The position numbers were made by a program, and so were the translations under genes. A DNA stretch of 64,000 nucleotides from Streptomyces coelicoflavus (GTDB lineage Bacteria > Actinomycetota > Actinomycetes > Streptomycetales > Streptomycetaceae). Shown here piece by piece: positions 17,524 through 27,746 of this stretch. The notes under the pieces were generated by a model. That model did no database searches and was not told where the DNA came from. It saw nothing but the letters and a program-made list of their open reading frames with translations. The stretch spans positions 372,001 through 436,000 of the forward strand of contig NZ_BEWB01000008.1 in assembly GCF_003112555.1 (NCBI RefSeq), written 5' to 3'. The first letter of the stretch is position 1, and each line of letters begins with the position of its first letter.

Positions 17524-18570
17524 TCACTCCAGCACGCGGGAGCCGCCGACCGGCAGGTCCCAGAGGCGTTCACGGGGCAGGCCCGCCTGCTGCCAGGCGT
17601 CGCGTACGCGGGTGAGGGGCTCCAGCACCGGCTCCGCGGAGAGCACGAACGTGCCCCAGTGCATCGGCGCCATGTGGCGCGCCCCGACGTCCCGGGCGGC
17701 CCGTACCGCCTCCTCCGGGTCGCAGTGCACGTCGCTGAGCCACCAGCGGGGGTCGTAGGCGCCGATGGGGAGCAGGGCGAGGTCGATGCCGGGGTAGCGG
17801 CGGCCGATCCGGGTGAACCAGTGGCCGTATCCCGTGTCGCCGGCGAAGTAGACGCGCCGGCCGTCGGGGTCGGTGAGCACCCAGCCGCCCCACAGGCTGC
17901 GGCAGGTGTCGGTGAGGCTGCGCTTGGACCAGTGGTGGGCGGGGACGAAGTCGAACCGGACCCCGTTCAGCTCGGTCGCCTCCCACCAGTCCAGCTCGGT
18001 GACGTGGGTGAAGCGGCGGCGGTGGAACCAGCGGCCGAGCCCGGCGGGGACGAGTACGGGGGTGTCGCGCGGGAGCCTGCGCAGGGTGGGGGCGTCCAGG
18101 TGGTCGTAGTGGTTGTGGCTGATGACGACGGCGTCGACGCGGGGCAGGTCGCTCCAGGCGACACCGACGGGCGTGATCCGGGCCGGGGTGCCGAGGATCC
18201 GGCGGGACCAGACCGGGTCGGTGAGCACGGTGAGGCCGCCGATCCGGACCACCCAGCTGGCGTGTCCGGCCCAGGTGACGGCGACGGTGCGGGCGTCCAC
18301 GCGGGGCAGCGGGCCGGGCGCGCAGGGCAGCCGCGGGATGTCGGCGAGCCCGGCGGGGCCTGGTCTCACCGCGCCCTCGCGGGCGAATCTGGCGAGGGCC
18401 TTCAGGCCGGGCAGCGGCGCGGTCAGCCGGTCGTGGAAGGTCCGCGGCCACACGCGGTGCTCCGCGGGCGGGCGGGGTGCGGCCGGCGGCGGGTGGCCGG
18501 GGGCCGGGCCGACGTCCTTGGCAGAGGCGGACGCGGGGGTGCTCGTGGTCGACCGGGGCTGGTGCGTCAT
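17524..18570 (-). CDS. MBL-fold hydrolase, NAPE-PLD/RomA-like
   Basis: A 348-residue metallo-beta-lactamase-fold enzyme. After a ~35-residue disordered N-terminus and HRVWPRTFHDRLTA, the core has VTWAGHASWVVRIGGLTVLTD, the metal motif VVISHNHYDHLD, PAHHWSKRSL, YFAGDTGYGHWF and APMHWGTFVLS, characteristic of N-acyl-phosphatidylethanolamine phospholipase D-like and RomA proteins. The ATG is chosen because it overlaps the stop of the aminotransferase-like gene (ATGA); an in-frame ATG five codons earlier is less likely. It converges with DedA across a 36-bp gap. A membrane-lipid substrate is plausible by family. Confidence 0.88.
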   Translation of the reverse strand: MTHQPRSTTSTPASASAKDVGPAPGHPPPAAPRPPAEHRVWPRTFHDRLTAPLPGLKALARFAREGAVRPGPAGLADIPRLPCAPGPLPRVDARTVAVTWAGHASWVVRIGGLTVLTDPVWSRRILGTPARITPVGVAWSDLPRVDAVVISHNHYDHLDAPTLRRLPRDTPVLVPAGLGRWFHRRRFTHVTELDWWEATELNGVRFDFVPAHHWSKRSLTDTCRSLWGGWVLTDPDGRRVYFAGDTGYGHWFTRIGRRYPGIDLALLPIGAYDPRWWLSDVHCDPEEAVRAARDVGARHMAPMHWGTFVLSAEPVLEPLTRVRDAWQQAGLPRERLWDLPVGGSRVLE

Positions 18571-20423
18571 CGAGGGGGCTCCCATCGCTGAGCGTCGCGG
18601 AGACCGTCGAAGACCGACTTCAGGCCGGTCAACGCGCGCTGCACGTGTGGCAGTTCCAACGGGTCCGAGGACAGGAGGCATTCCGCCCGCCGCTCGTCCG
18701 TGCCCGCGTCGAGCAGGGGGCCGGTGGCGAGCCGGACGCGCAGGGCGGGCAGGTCGTCGCCGAAGCGGTGGCCGCCGGGGGCGGGCATGCCGAGCCGTAC
18801 GGTGAGGAAGTCCTCCAGTTCCTGGGCGTCGCCGACGCCCTCGGCGCCGAGGGCGTCGCGCAGCGGGCCGAGGTCGGCGTACAGGTGGCGGCCGGCCTGC
18901 GGGGGCCGGGCGGTGGCGCCCGCGGCGACGACGGCCGCGTGCGCGGCGGCGGCCACGCGCGCGTGCAGGCGTACGGCGGCCGCCCGGCGGGCGGTGACCG
19001 GCTCGGGTTCGTCGAGCGCGTACCCGGCCGCGGCGGCGACGGGCGCGGCGACGCGGGCGCCGAGCGCGGTGAGCACGTCGAGCACGCGCGCGTGCAGGCC
19101 GTTCCCGGCGGCGGAGGCCGGGAAGCGGGCGACCGCGGCCGGCCAGGCGGGCGGGAGCAGCGCACCGGCCAGGTCGGTGACGACGGTGACCCGCTCCGGC
19201 AGCATCTCGGCGGGGCTGAGGACCACGGTGGCGTGCGGGTCGTGCAGGGTGTCGCGCCAGGTCTCGTCGCTGACCAGGTGCAGTCCCTCGGCGGCGGCGG
19301 CCTCGACGGTCTCGTGCAGCAGCTCGGGCGGCGCGACGGTGCCGGTCGGGTCGTCGGCGACGGACAGCACGAGCAGACGGGGATCGCCGCCCTCGGCCCG
19401 CACCCGGCGGACGGTCTCCAGCAGCGCGTACGGGTCGGGCACCCCGCCGGACTCGGCCGGCGTCGGCACGTGGAAGACGGGCCGGCCCAGCAGTCGCGCG
19501 TACGGTGCCCACCAGGCGGCGCAGGGGCGGGGCACCAGGACGTCGCCGCCCAGCGCGGCGGTCAGCGCGAGCAGCAGGGCGCCCGCGCCGGGGGCGGCGG
19601 CGAGGTGACCGGGGTCGGTGGTCAGACCGCGCCGGTCCCAGTAGCCGCTCGCGGCCTCCAGGAGGGCGGGGGCCCCGCCGGCCGGTTCCCCTCGCGCCCG
19701 GCCCGCGGCTGCGGCGAGCACGGCGGCCAGCTCGGGCAGCACGGGCAGCCCGTCCTCGGGAAAGTGCGGACCATAGCGAACGGGCCCGTGCCCGGCGGAC
19801 CCGGATACCGAGTCGGCGGACCCCTGCCCCGAGCGGGCGCGCCCGGACCCCGGGTCGGCAGACCCGGATACCGAGGGGCCGCGCCCCGGTCCTGACTGGG
19901 CGCGTCTGGGCCCCTCGTCGGCGGGTTCGGATCCCGAGTCGGCGCGTTCGGATCCCGAGTCGGCGCGTTCGGATCCCGAGGGGGCGCGCCCCGGCCCTGA
20001 CTGGGCGCGTCCGGGCCCCTCGTCGGCGGGTTCGGATCCCGAGTCGGCGCGTTCGGATACCGAGGGGTCGCGCCCCGGCCCTGACTGGGCGCGTCTGGAA
20101 CCCTCGTCGGCGGGTCCGGACCCCGAGTCGGCATGTCCGGACCCCGAGTCGGCGCGGCCTGCGGGGCCGCGCCCCCTCGGCCCAGTGGCCGAGCCGCCGA
20201 GCCCCGCTGCCGAGACCGCGAGCCCTGCCGCCGAACCGCCAGGACCCGTGGGCGAGCTGTCACGACTCGTGCCCGGGCCACCGGGACCCTCGGCGCCACC
20301 GGGACCGACAGCCGCACCGCCGGCTCCCGTCCCCGCGCCGCCGGGGCCGGGGGCCGAGCCGCCGCAGGGTGCGGTCGAGCCGTCAGGGGCCGTGGCCGGG
20401 TCCTCGGGGTCCGTGCGCCGCAT
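18567..20423 (-). CDS. Aminotransferase class I/II-fold protein lacking the PLP lysine, with repeat-rich N-tail
   Basis: 618 residues. Residues 1-~220 are low complexity, including 7-residue ADSGSER/ADSGSEP repeats. The rest follows the fold-type I aminotransferase order: LSVADDPTGTVAPPELL in place of the NPTG loop, LHLVSDETWRDTLHD in place of the SDE(I/V)Y segment, then VVTDLAGALLPPAWPAAV where a SLSK...GWRxG motif is expected. At that point the sequence reads T416-D-L-A419, so the Schiff-base lysine and the following arginine are both absent. A catalytic aminotransferase role is therefore doubtful. The ATG has GGAGG 5 nt upstream. It is coupled by ATGA to the downstream MBL hydrolase. Confidence 0.75.
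   Translation of the reverse strand: MRRTDPEDPATAPDGSTAPCGGSAPGPGGAGTGAGGAAVGPGGAEGPGGPGTSRDSSPTGPGGSAAGLAVSAAGLGGSATGPRGRGPAGRADSGSGHADSGSGPADEGSRRAQSGPGRDPSVSERADSGSEPADEGPGRAQSGPGRAPSGSERADSGSERADSGSEPADEGPRRAQSGPGRGPSVSGSADPGSGRARSGQGSADSVSGSAGHGPVRYGPHFPEDGLPVLPELAAVLAAAAGRARGEPAGGAPALLEAASGYWDRRGLTTDPGHLAAAPGAGALLLALTAALGGDVLVPRPCAAWWAPYARLLGRPVFHVPTPAESGGVPDPYALLETVRRVRAEGGDPRLLVLSVADDPTGTVAPPELLHETVEAAAAEGLHLVSDETWRDTLHDPHATVVLSPAEMLPERVTVVTDLAGALLPPAWPAAVARFPASAAGNGLHARVLDVLTALGARVAAPVAAAAGYALDEPEPVTARRAAAVRLHARVAAAAHAAVVAAGATARPPQAGRHLYADLGPLRDALGAEGVGDAQELEDFLTVRLGMPAPGGHRFGDDLPALRVRLATGPLLDAGTDERRAECLLSSDPLELPHVQRALTGLKSVFDGLRDAQRWEPPR
19860..20160 (-). repeat. Nested in-frame tandem repeats encoding the disordered tail
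   Basis: A core beginning GCGCCCCGG and continuing into CTGACTGGGCGCG recurs at 19881, 19986 and 20070. Spacings of 105 and 84 bp differ by exactly 21 bp, one copy of a 7-codon sub-repeat encoding SERADSG. The reading frame is maintained throughout, so copy number can vary without breaking the gene. Confidence 0.85.
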
Positions 20424-20568
20424 GCGTGCCTCCGCGCCTTTGTGCCGCCTGTCCGTGCCGCGCCCTGTTGCTCGCTCGTGCTCGTTGGTCCCAGTACCCA
20501 CCGTGCCGCTCCGCCATGGCTGCGGCTCCGGTTGCGCGCGTCACAGCCGGGCCGGGTGCCGCGCGGGG

Positions 20569-21504
20569 TCAGCGCCCGCCGTCCTCCCCGCGCAGCCGCA
20601 ACCGCAGCCGGTGCGCGGCCGCTCCGCACGCGCCCGCGATCAGGACACCGCCGGCGACCAGAGCGGTCGTCGAGCCGCCGAAAGCCCCTCCGGTGCCCGC
20701 CTGCACCCCGTGTTCGGCCGTCGTCGCGCCGCCGCAGGGCTTGGCCCACGTCGTGGACCCGCCGCGGGCGGCGGTGGGTTCGGGGCACGCGGGCTTGGTG
20801 GCGGACGCGCAGGGCGTGCCCCGCGTGTCGGCCCCCGTGCCCGGGACGGCGGATTCCCGGCACCCCGGCTGGGCGGCACCGGCACCGGCACCCGCACCCG
20901 CGTCCGCACCGCTCTCCCCCGGCACACTCATCGTCGCGCTCCACGGGTCGCCGCCCTCGCCGCCGGACGCGTCCGGGCAGGCACCGTCGACGGTCCAGGC
21001 GTCCGCGGCGTCCGCGGCGTCCCCGAGGGCCTCGGCATCTCCGGCGTCTCCGGCGTCTTCCGGGTCCGCCTCCGGTGCTCCGGCGGCGGCTATGCGCGCG
21101 GTGCCGCGGTAGGTCGGCCCGGACGCCGTCCCCCCGTCGTCCGCCACCTTGCGCAGCGCGACGGTGCCCTCCTCGAAGGCCGCCGAGGTGGCGTCGAGGC
21201 TCGGGGGCGCGGACCCGCCGGTCGGGCCGCACGAGACCGAGACGGTGACGGTGTCACCGGGGGCGGCGTCCGCCGGACTGACCCGCGCGGCGGGCTGCCC
21301 GCCGGGCGGCGGGACGGCCTCCTCGGCGGACGGCGGAGGCACGGCGGCCGGGTCGTCGGCGGCCGGCGGGGCCACGGGTTCCCCGGCCCCGGTGCCGGCG
21401 GGGGGCGACGGTACGCCCGGGTCGGCCGCGCCCGCTCCCGCGCAGACGCCGAGGGCGGCACTGGCCAGGACGGCGACGGACAGGGCTCGGGCGGTGCGGC
21501 GCAT
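20569..21504 (-). CDS. Secreted, C-terminally anchored Ala/Gly/Pro-rich protein
   Basis: 311 residues. The N-terminus MRRTARALSVAVLASAALG is a Sec signal peptide with a likely signal peptidase I site after AGAGA. Next comes a proline-rich linker, a small predicted beta-domain (SPADAAPGDTVTVSVSCGP), an acidic Ala/Asp/Gly-rich part and several cysteines. Near the C-terminus, GGSTTALVAGGVLIAGACGA is a transmembrane helix followed by a basic RLRLRLRG tail. No LPXTG motif is visible, so anchoring appears to be by the helix. AAGGAG lies 8 nt before the ATG. Function is unknown; structure suggests a surface-exposed protein. Confidence 0.78.
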   Translation of the reverse strand: MRRTARALSVAVLASAALGVCAGAGAADPGVPSPPAGTGAGEPVAPPAADDPAAVPPPSAEEAVPPPGGQPAARVSPADAAPGDTVTVSVSCGPTGGSAPPSLDATSAAFEEGTVALRKVADDGGTASGPTYRGTARIAAAGAPEADPEDAGDAGDAEALGDAADAADAWTVDGACPDASGGEGGDPWSATMSVPGESGADAGAGAGAGAAQPGCRESAVPGTGADTRGTPCASATKPACPEPTAARGGSTTWAKPCGGATTAEHGVQAGTGGAFGGSTTALVAGGVLIAGACGAAAHRLRLRLRGEDGGR

Positions 21505-21643
21505 GGGACGGGCTCCTTCGAGCGACGGCTGCGGGGGCACGGCACTCGCGCCCCTCGGCCATCACAGCCCGTACGGCACGGGGACGCCCGTCACCGTGCG
21601 CCGTTCGCGCGAACCGGGGGTCCGGGCGGGTGAGCCCGAGGTT

Positions 21644-22444
21644 TCACGCCCCCGGACCCGGATCCCGCAGGACCTGCTCCCGCACCCGGTCGCAGCAGCG
21701 GGTGATCAGCCGGGAGACGTGCATCTGGGAGATGCCGAGTTGCTCGGCGATGCGGCTCTGCGTCATGTCGTCGAAGAACCGCATGTAGAGGATGGCGCGT
21801 TCACGCGGCGGCAGCGCGGCCAGCCGGTCCTTGACGGCCTCGCGGTCGACGACCGTGTCCAGGGCCGGGTCGGGTGCGCCGAGCGCGTCGCCCAGCGAGT
21901 AGCCGTCCTCGCTGCCGGGGAGTTCGGCGTCCAGGGACAGCGCCGTGAAGCTCTCCAGCGCCTCGAGACCGGTGCGGACGTCGTCCTCGCTCAGGTCGGC
22001 GTGCTCGGCGATCTCGGCGACGGTGGGCCTGCGGCCCGGAATGGTCTGGGACAGGTCCTGGCCGGCGAAGCGCACGCGGTTGCGCAGTTCCTGGACCCGG
22101 CGCGGGACGTGCAGGGTCCACATGTGGTCGCGGAAGTGGCGCTTGATCTCGCCGGTGATGGTCGGCACGGCGTAGCTCTCGAAGGCGTTGCCGCGCTCGG
22201 GGTCGTAGCGGTCGACGGCCTTGACGAGGCCGAGGGAGGCGACCTGACGCAGGTCCTCGTAGCTCTCGCCGCGGCTGCGGAACCGTCCCGCCAGTCGTTC
22301 GGCCATGGGCAGCCACGCCTCGACGATCCGGTCGCGGACCGCGTCGCGTTCGGGACCGTCGGGAAGGGTGGCGAGCCGACGGAACGCGTCGGCCGTGTCG
22401 GGGGCGTCGTCGTGCGGGTGCTTCACAGTGGCGTGGATCGGCAT
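21644..22444 (-). CDS. SigB/SigF-type stress or sporulation sigma factor
   Basis: A 266-residue sigma-70 family factor of the SigB/SigF/SigG group. Region 2 contains DLRQVASLGLVKAVDRYDP and the core-binding/-10 recognition stretch TITGEIKRHFRDHMWTLHVP. Region 3 follows (RRPTVAEIAEHADLSEDDV), and region 4 has LPPRERAILYMRFFDDMTQ with the HTH IAEQLGISQMHVSRLITR. Factors of this group are normally held by an anti-sigma kinase and released by partner switching; neither partner gene is adjacent. GGGTAC-type promoter cores elsewhere in the window could be its targets. The ATG has only a moderate GGAG site 12 nt upstream. Confidence 0.92.
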   Translation of the reverse strand: MPIHATVKHPHDDAPDTADAFRRLATLPDGPERDAVRDRIVEAWLPMAERLAGRFRSRGESYEDLRQVASLGLVKAVDRYDPERGNAFESYAVPTITGEIKRHFRDHMWTLHVPRRVQELRNRVRFAGQDLSQTIPGRRPTVAEIAEHADLSEDDVRTGLEALESFTALSLDAELPGSEDGYSLGDALGAPDPALDTVVDREAVKDRLAALPPRERAILYMRFFDDMTQSRIAEQLGISQMHVSRLITRCCDRVREQVLRDPGPGA

Positions 22445-22734
22445 GGTGCGTCGCAACTCCCTCGGAGTGCGGGGTCCCGCCGTCGCGCCGGACGGCAGTC
22501 CGGTCGGTGCGGTCCGCACGGGGGACGACCGGGAGGCGGGCGGCCTCCGGCTCGCGATGCGGCCGGCACCGTGACGACGACGCGGCCCTGGGGTCGGGCG
22601 GTCACCGTGGGAGGACGTCCGGCTCCGCTCGGACGCGTCCGAGGCGGCGTGGCGCCGCTCCCACGGACGTGCCTCCTGTCCGAAGCACTGAACTTGCGCC
22701 TGCCCCCTGGCTCCCACGGCAAACACCCGGTTCG
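22445..22734. other. 290-bp non-coding spacer with a 16-bp palindrome
   Basis: No credible gene was found between the sigma factor start and the VOC gene stop. It contains one perfect 16-bp palindrome, CTCGGACGCGTCCGAG at 22628-22643, which could be an operator or simply a CpG-rich palindrome. No convincing promoter was identified for the sigma gene. Confidence 0.4.
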
Positions 22735-23151
22735 TCAGTTCCCACGCGGCTGCCTGAAGCGCAGCATGTTGCCGGCCGGATCGCGGAAGGCGCAGTCGCG
22801 GACGCCGTAGGGCTGGTCGACCGGCTCCTGGAGGACTTCGGCGCCCGCGGCGCGGACGTGCTCGAAGGTCGCGTCGACGTCGTCGGTGCCGAGGACGACG
22901 CCGCGCAGGTGGCCCTTGGCCAGCAGCCCGGCCATCGCCTCCCTGTCGGCGGCCGAGGCGTTGGGGTCCGCCAGCGGGGGTTCGAGGACGATGTCGACGT
23001 CGGGCCGGGCCGGGAAGCCGACGGTCACCCAGCGCATTCCCGCGTGGGCGACGTCGTCCCGGACCTCCATGCCGAGCACGTCCCGGTAGAAGGCGAGCGC
23101 CTTGTCGTGGTCGTCGACGGCGATGAAGCACTGCGCGAGGCTGATGTCCAT
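22735..23151 (-). CDS. VOC-family (glyoxalase-like) protein
   Basis: A 138-residue vicinal-oxygen-chelate protein: MDISLAQCFIAVDDHDKALA opens the first beta-alpha-beta unit with FYRDVLGMEV. The second module contains GVVLGTDDVDATFEHV and the C-terminal FRDPAGNMLRF. These enzymes or resistance proteins bind a metal or small molecule; substrate unknown. The upstream AraC-type gene ends within 6 bp. A GTG three codons earlier overlaps that stop (GTGA) and is an alternative start. The AraC/VOC pairing suggests regulator-target co-expression. Confidence 0.88.
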   Translation of the reverse strand: MDISLAQCFIAVDDHDKALAFYRDVLGMEVRDDVAHAGMRWVTVGFPARPDVDIVLEPPLADPNASAADREAMAGLLAKGHLRGVVLGTDDVDATFEHVRAAGAEVLQEPVDQPYGVRDCAFRDPAGNMLRFRQPRGN

Positions 23152-23156
23152 GCGGG

Positions 23157-23585
23157 TCACGCTACGGACGGTGGTGCGGGCGTCGCTTCTCCGTTCCTGA
23201 CCGGCCGGGTGTGGACCTTGGCGACGCAGGCCGGGACGGCGGCCCCGTCGGAGTGGTCGCGTTCCCGGTAGACGCTGGGGCTCTCGCCGACCAGTTCGGT
23301 GAACCGCGAGCTGAACGACCCCAGTGAGGTACAGCCGACCGCGAAGCAGACCTCGGTGACGCTCATGTCGCCGCGCCGCAGCAGCGCCATGGCGCGCTCG
23401 ATGCGGCGCGTCATCAGGTAGCTGTAGGGCGTCTCCCCGTAGGCGGCGCGGAAGCTGCGCGAGAAGTGGCCCGCGGACATGAGGGCGACGCGGGCCAGCG
23501 CCGGCACGTCGAGCGGTTCGGCGTACTCGCGGTCCATCAGGTCGCGGGCCCGGCGCAGCCGGGCCAGGTCCTCCAGCGTCGTCAC
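23157..23585 (-). CDS. AraC-family HTH regulator (DNA-binding domain only)
   Basis: A 142-residue protein made almost entirely of the two-HTH AraC domain. The first helix-turn-helix is in LARVALMSAGHFSRSFRAAY and the second in VTEVCFAVGCTSLGSFSSRF, followed by the conserved GESPSVYRER. The usual N-terminal sensing domain is absent, so a co-factor is either bound elsewhere or not needed. It is transcribed directly into the VOC gene. About 30 C-terminal residues are unlike the family core. Confidence 0.9.
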   Translation of the reverse strand: MTTLEDLARLRRARDLMDREYAEPLDVPALARVALMSAGHFSRSFRAAYGETPYSYLMTRRIERAMALLRRGDMSVTEVCFAVGCTSLGSFSSRFTELVGESPSVYRERDHSDGAAVPACVAKVHTRPVRNGEATPAPPSVA

Positions 23586-23654
23586 CGGACCACGATCCCA
23601 CAGCGTCGGCCGCTCCGGGTGGTGTTTCCGGCGCCGTGGACCGCGTTGCCCGGG

Positions 23655-26045
<2,391 letters not shown>

Positions 26046-26193
26046 CGTGTCTCCATCTGTCGGGGGCTCGGTGGGTGACGCCCTCAGTGCCTCGGTGGTC
26101 ACACGCTAGAGGGGGCGCGGCGGCCCGCGCTTCTCGATTACTGATCCGCCGCGGATCCGCCGGAAATCGGAATGGACCCGTCCGGGTGAATCC

Positions 26194-26218
26194 GTGTCGG
26201 CCCGCGGTGTCCGGGTAC
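26194..26218 (+). promoter_or_regulatory. Candidate SigB-class promoter for the DUF2795 gene
   Basis: GTGT, a 15-nt spacer and GGGTAC match the GNNT-N14-16-GGGTA(C/T) form described for streptomycete SigB-type promoters. It sits about 33 nt upstream of the DUF2795 start, leaving room for its GGAGGGAG ribosome binding site. Confidence 0.5.
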
Positions 26219-26250
26219 GCGGTCGGCACCCCGAGGATCTGGAGGGAGAC

Positions 26251-26649
26251 ATGCAGCGAGGCAGCGACCGGATGAGCGTCCACCGCGACGACGAGATGAA
26301 GCATGAACTGCAGGGTCTGCTCAGGTCCGGGCACCCCACCCGCAGCGAGGAGTGGAACGACCCGGAACCTGCCGCCGAGGACGATCCGGACGTCATGTAC
26401 GGACCCGTCACACCGGGCCGCGGACCGACGTACCTGGAAGCCCTGCGGCTCGAGCTGGCCCGGAACCTGACCCGGGGCAGCTTCCCCGCGGGACCGCGGG
26501 AACTGACCCGCACACTGCGCCGCGGCAATGCACCGGACGCCCTCGTCGAGGAGCTGGACCGGCTGCCGCACAAGGCGCGCTACGACAACGTCCAGGAGCT
26601 GGCGGTGGCCCTCACCGAGGGCGGCCGGTCCGCTCCGCGCGGTACGTGA
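26251..26649 (+). CDS. DUF2795 domain protein
   Basis: A 132-residue charged protein. The C-terminal half (LTRGSFPAGPRELTRTLRRG then APDALVEELDRLPHKARYDN) matches the DUF2795 fold, common in stress-related actinobacterial genes. The N-terminal half is acidic and likely flexible. GGAGGGAG precedes the ATG. The PfpI-family gene follows 40 bp downstream and the two are probably co-transcribed from a SigB-type promoter. Molecular role unknown. Confidence 0.8.
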   Translation: MQRGSDRMSVHRDDEMKHELQGLLRSGHPTRSEEWNDPEPAAEDDPDVMYGPVTPGRGPTYLEALRLELARNLTRGSFPAGPRELTRTLRRGNAPDALVEELDRLPHKARYDNVQELAVALTEGGRSAPRGT

Positions 26650-26689
26650 AGGATCCGAGCGGTACATGAAGGAAGGGAACCCGAACTCC

Positions 26690-27232
26690 ATGCGCATCGC
26701 ATTTCTCACCGCGCCCGAGGGCGTGGAGCAGGTCGAGCTGACCGAGCCGTGGAAGGCGGCGAAGGACGCGGGTCACGAGCCCGTGCTCGTCTCCACGCAG
26801 TCCGGGAAGATCCAGGGCTTCGACCACCTCGACAAGGCGGACACGTTCCCCGTCGACGAGGTGGTGGGCGAGACCTCCGCCGACGCGTTCGGCGGTCTCG
26901 TCCTGCCCGGCGGAGTGGCCAACCCCGACTTCCTGCGGACCGACGAGAAGGCCGTGGCCTTCGTCAAGGACTTCTTCACGCAGGGCCGGCCGGTGGCCGC
27001 CATCTGCCACGCGCCGTGGACGCTCGTCGAGGCGGACGTCGTCCGCGGCCGGACCCTGACCTCGTGGCCCAGCCTGCGGACCGACCTGCGCAACGCCGGG
27101 GCCACCTGGGTCGACGAACAGGTCAAGGTCTGCGACGGAGGCAGCAACGTCCTGGTCACCAGCCGCAAGCCGGACGACCTCGAGGCCTTCTGCGCGACCT
27201 ATCTCGCGGAGTTCGCCAAGGCGGCCGGCTGA
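26690..27232 (+). CDS. DJ-1/PfpI-family protein (type 1 glutamine amidotransferase fold)
   Basis: A 180-residue protein of the PfpI/YhbO branch: MRIAFLTAPEGVEQVELTEP, VGETSADAFGGLVLPGGVA with the nucleophile-elbow Glu region, and AAICHAPWTLVEA carrying the reactive cysteine-histidine pair. Members act as deglycases, chaperones or peptidases under stress. The ATG chosen follows a GGAAGGGA site; an in-frame ATG eight codons earlier is possible. It lies 40 bp after the DUF2795 gene. A large inverted-repeat structure follows the stop. Confidence 0.88.
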   Translation: MRIAFLTAPEGVEQVELTEPWKAAKDAGHEPVLVSTQSGKIQGFDHLDKADTFPVDEVVGETSADAFGGLVLPGGVANPDFLRTDEKAVAFVKDFFTQGRPVAAICHAPWTLVEADVVRGRTLTSWPSLRTDLRNAGATWVDEQVKVCDGGSNVLVTSRKPDDLEAFCATYLAEFAKAAG

Positions 27233-27238
27233 GGCGGG

Positions 27239-27344
27239 CGACCGGGCAGGCGGCGGGCGGGCCACCGGCGAGGGATCGCGGGTGGCCCGCCGTCGCCTGC
27301 CCGGTCGGGCCACCGGCGAGGGATCGCGGGTGGCCCGCCGTCGC
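27239..27344. repeat. 39-bp direct repeat within nested inverted repeats
   Basis: A 39-bp sequence is perfectly duplicated at 27258-27296 and 27306-27344. Each copy folds by itself: GCGGGCCACC pairs with GGTGGCCCGC (27257-27266 with 27281-27290), and a 9-bp equivalent forms in copy two. A perfect 14-bp outer stem, CGACCGGGCAGGCG at 27239-27252 with 27294-27307, encloses the first copy. It lies between the convergent PfpI and DUF6158 genes, so it may terminate transcription from both sides. Confidence 0.8.
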
Positions 27345-27405
27345 GCTCGGTCACCGGCCGCCGGACACCGCCCCACGGCCTGCGGACAGCCCGACGGCCC
27401 GGCCC

Positions 27406-27684
27406 TCAGACACCGGGCGCGGCGGCCTGCCCGCAGCCGCGTTCCCGGGCGCCCTCACGGGTACGGCCCGGGGCCACCGGGCGGCGTGGGTTGCGGCGCA
27501 GCCACTCGCCCTCCAGCCCCGCCATGCGGTCGTTGTGGGCCCGCAGCGCGTCGTTCGACCCGTACAGGAGGGTGTCGTGGCGTGTGCGGTGGATGGTCTC
27601 CAGCTCTTTCATCAGCTGCTGGTCGTCCAGGCGGCCCGGGTCCACTCCGGTCCTGGTGTCGTCCCGCGTGTCGTGTTCGTTCAT
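27406..27684 (-). CDS. DUF6158 family small protein
   Basis: A 92-residue charged protein recognised by LMKELETIHRTRHDTLLYGS followed by DALRAHNDRMAGLEGEWLRR, the DUF6158 pattern known in Streptomyces. Mostly helical, no membrane segment. No ribosome binding site is visible before the ATG; instead a GGGTAC core ends 9 nt upstream, suggesting a leaderless or nearly leaderless SigB-type transcript. It is divergent from the baeRF2 gene. Function unknown. Confidence 0.7.
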   Translation of the reverse strand: MNEHDTRDDTRTGVDPGRLDDQQLMKELETIHRTRHDTLLYGSNDALRAHNDRMAGLEGEWLRRNPRRPVAPGRTREGARERGCGQAAAPGV

Positions 27685-27697
27685 GCGTCCCGGGTAC
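27673..27697 (+). promoter_or_regulatory. Candidate SigB-class promoter for the baeRF2 gene
   Basis: GTGT, a 15-nt spacer and GGGTAC (27692-27697). The GGGTAC is half of a GGGTACCC palindrome shared with the minus-strand promoter of the DUF6158 gene. Leader to the baeRF2 ATG is about 40 nt and includes GGGAGG. Confidence 0.45.
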
Positions 27698-27719
27698 CCG
27701 CCCCGCAGCACTACCACCC
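27694..27719 (-). promoter_or_regulatory. Candidate SigB-class promoter for the DUF6158 gene
   Basis: On the minus strand GGGT, 16 nt and GGGTAC. The hexamer ends 9 nt before the DUF6158 ATG. The same GGGTACCCG core and 9-nt spacing recur before the holin-like gene near 45.36 kb. Confidence 0.45.
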
Positions 27720-27746
27720 CCGAGCGGCACCCGGGAGGGCAGCCAC

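Noticed and set aside
22628..22643. Perfect palindrome CTCGGACGCGTCCGAG as a specific operator
   Set aside because: A single copy in CpG-rich DNA with no matching site elsewhere noticed. I list it only as spacer content.
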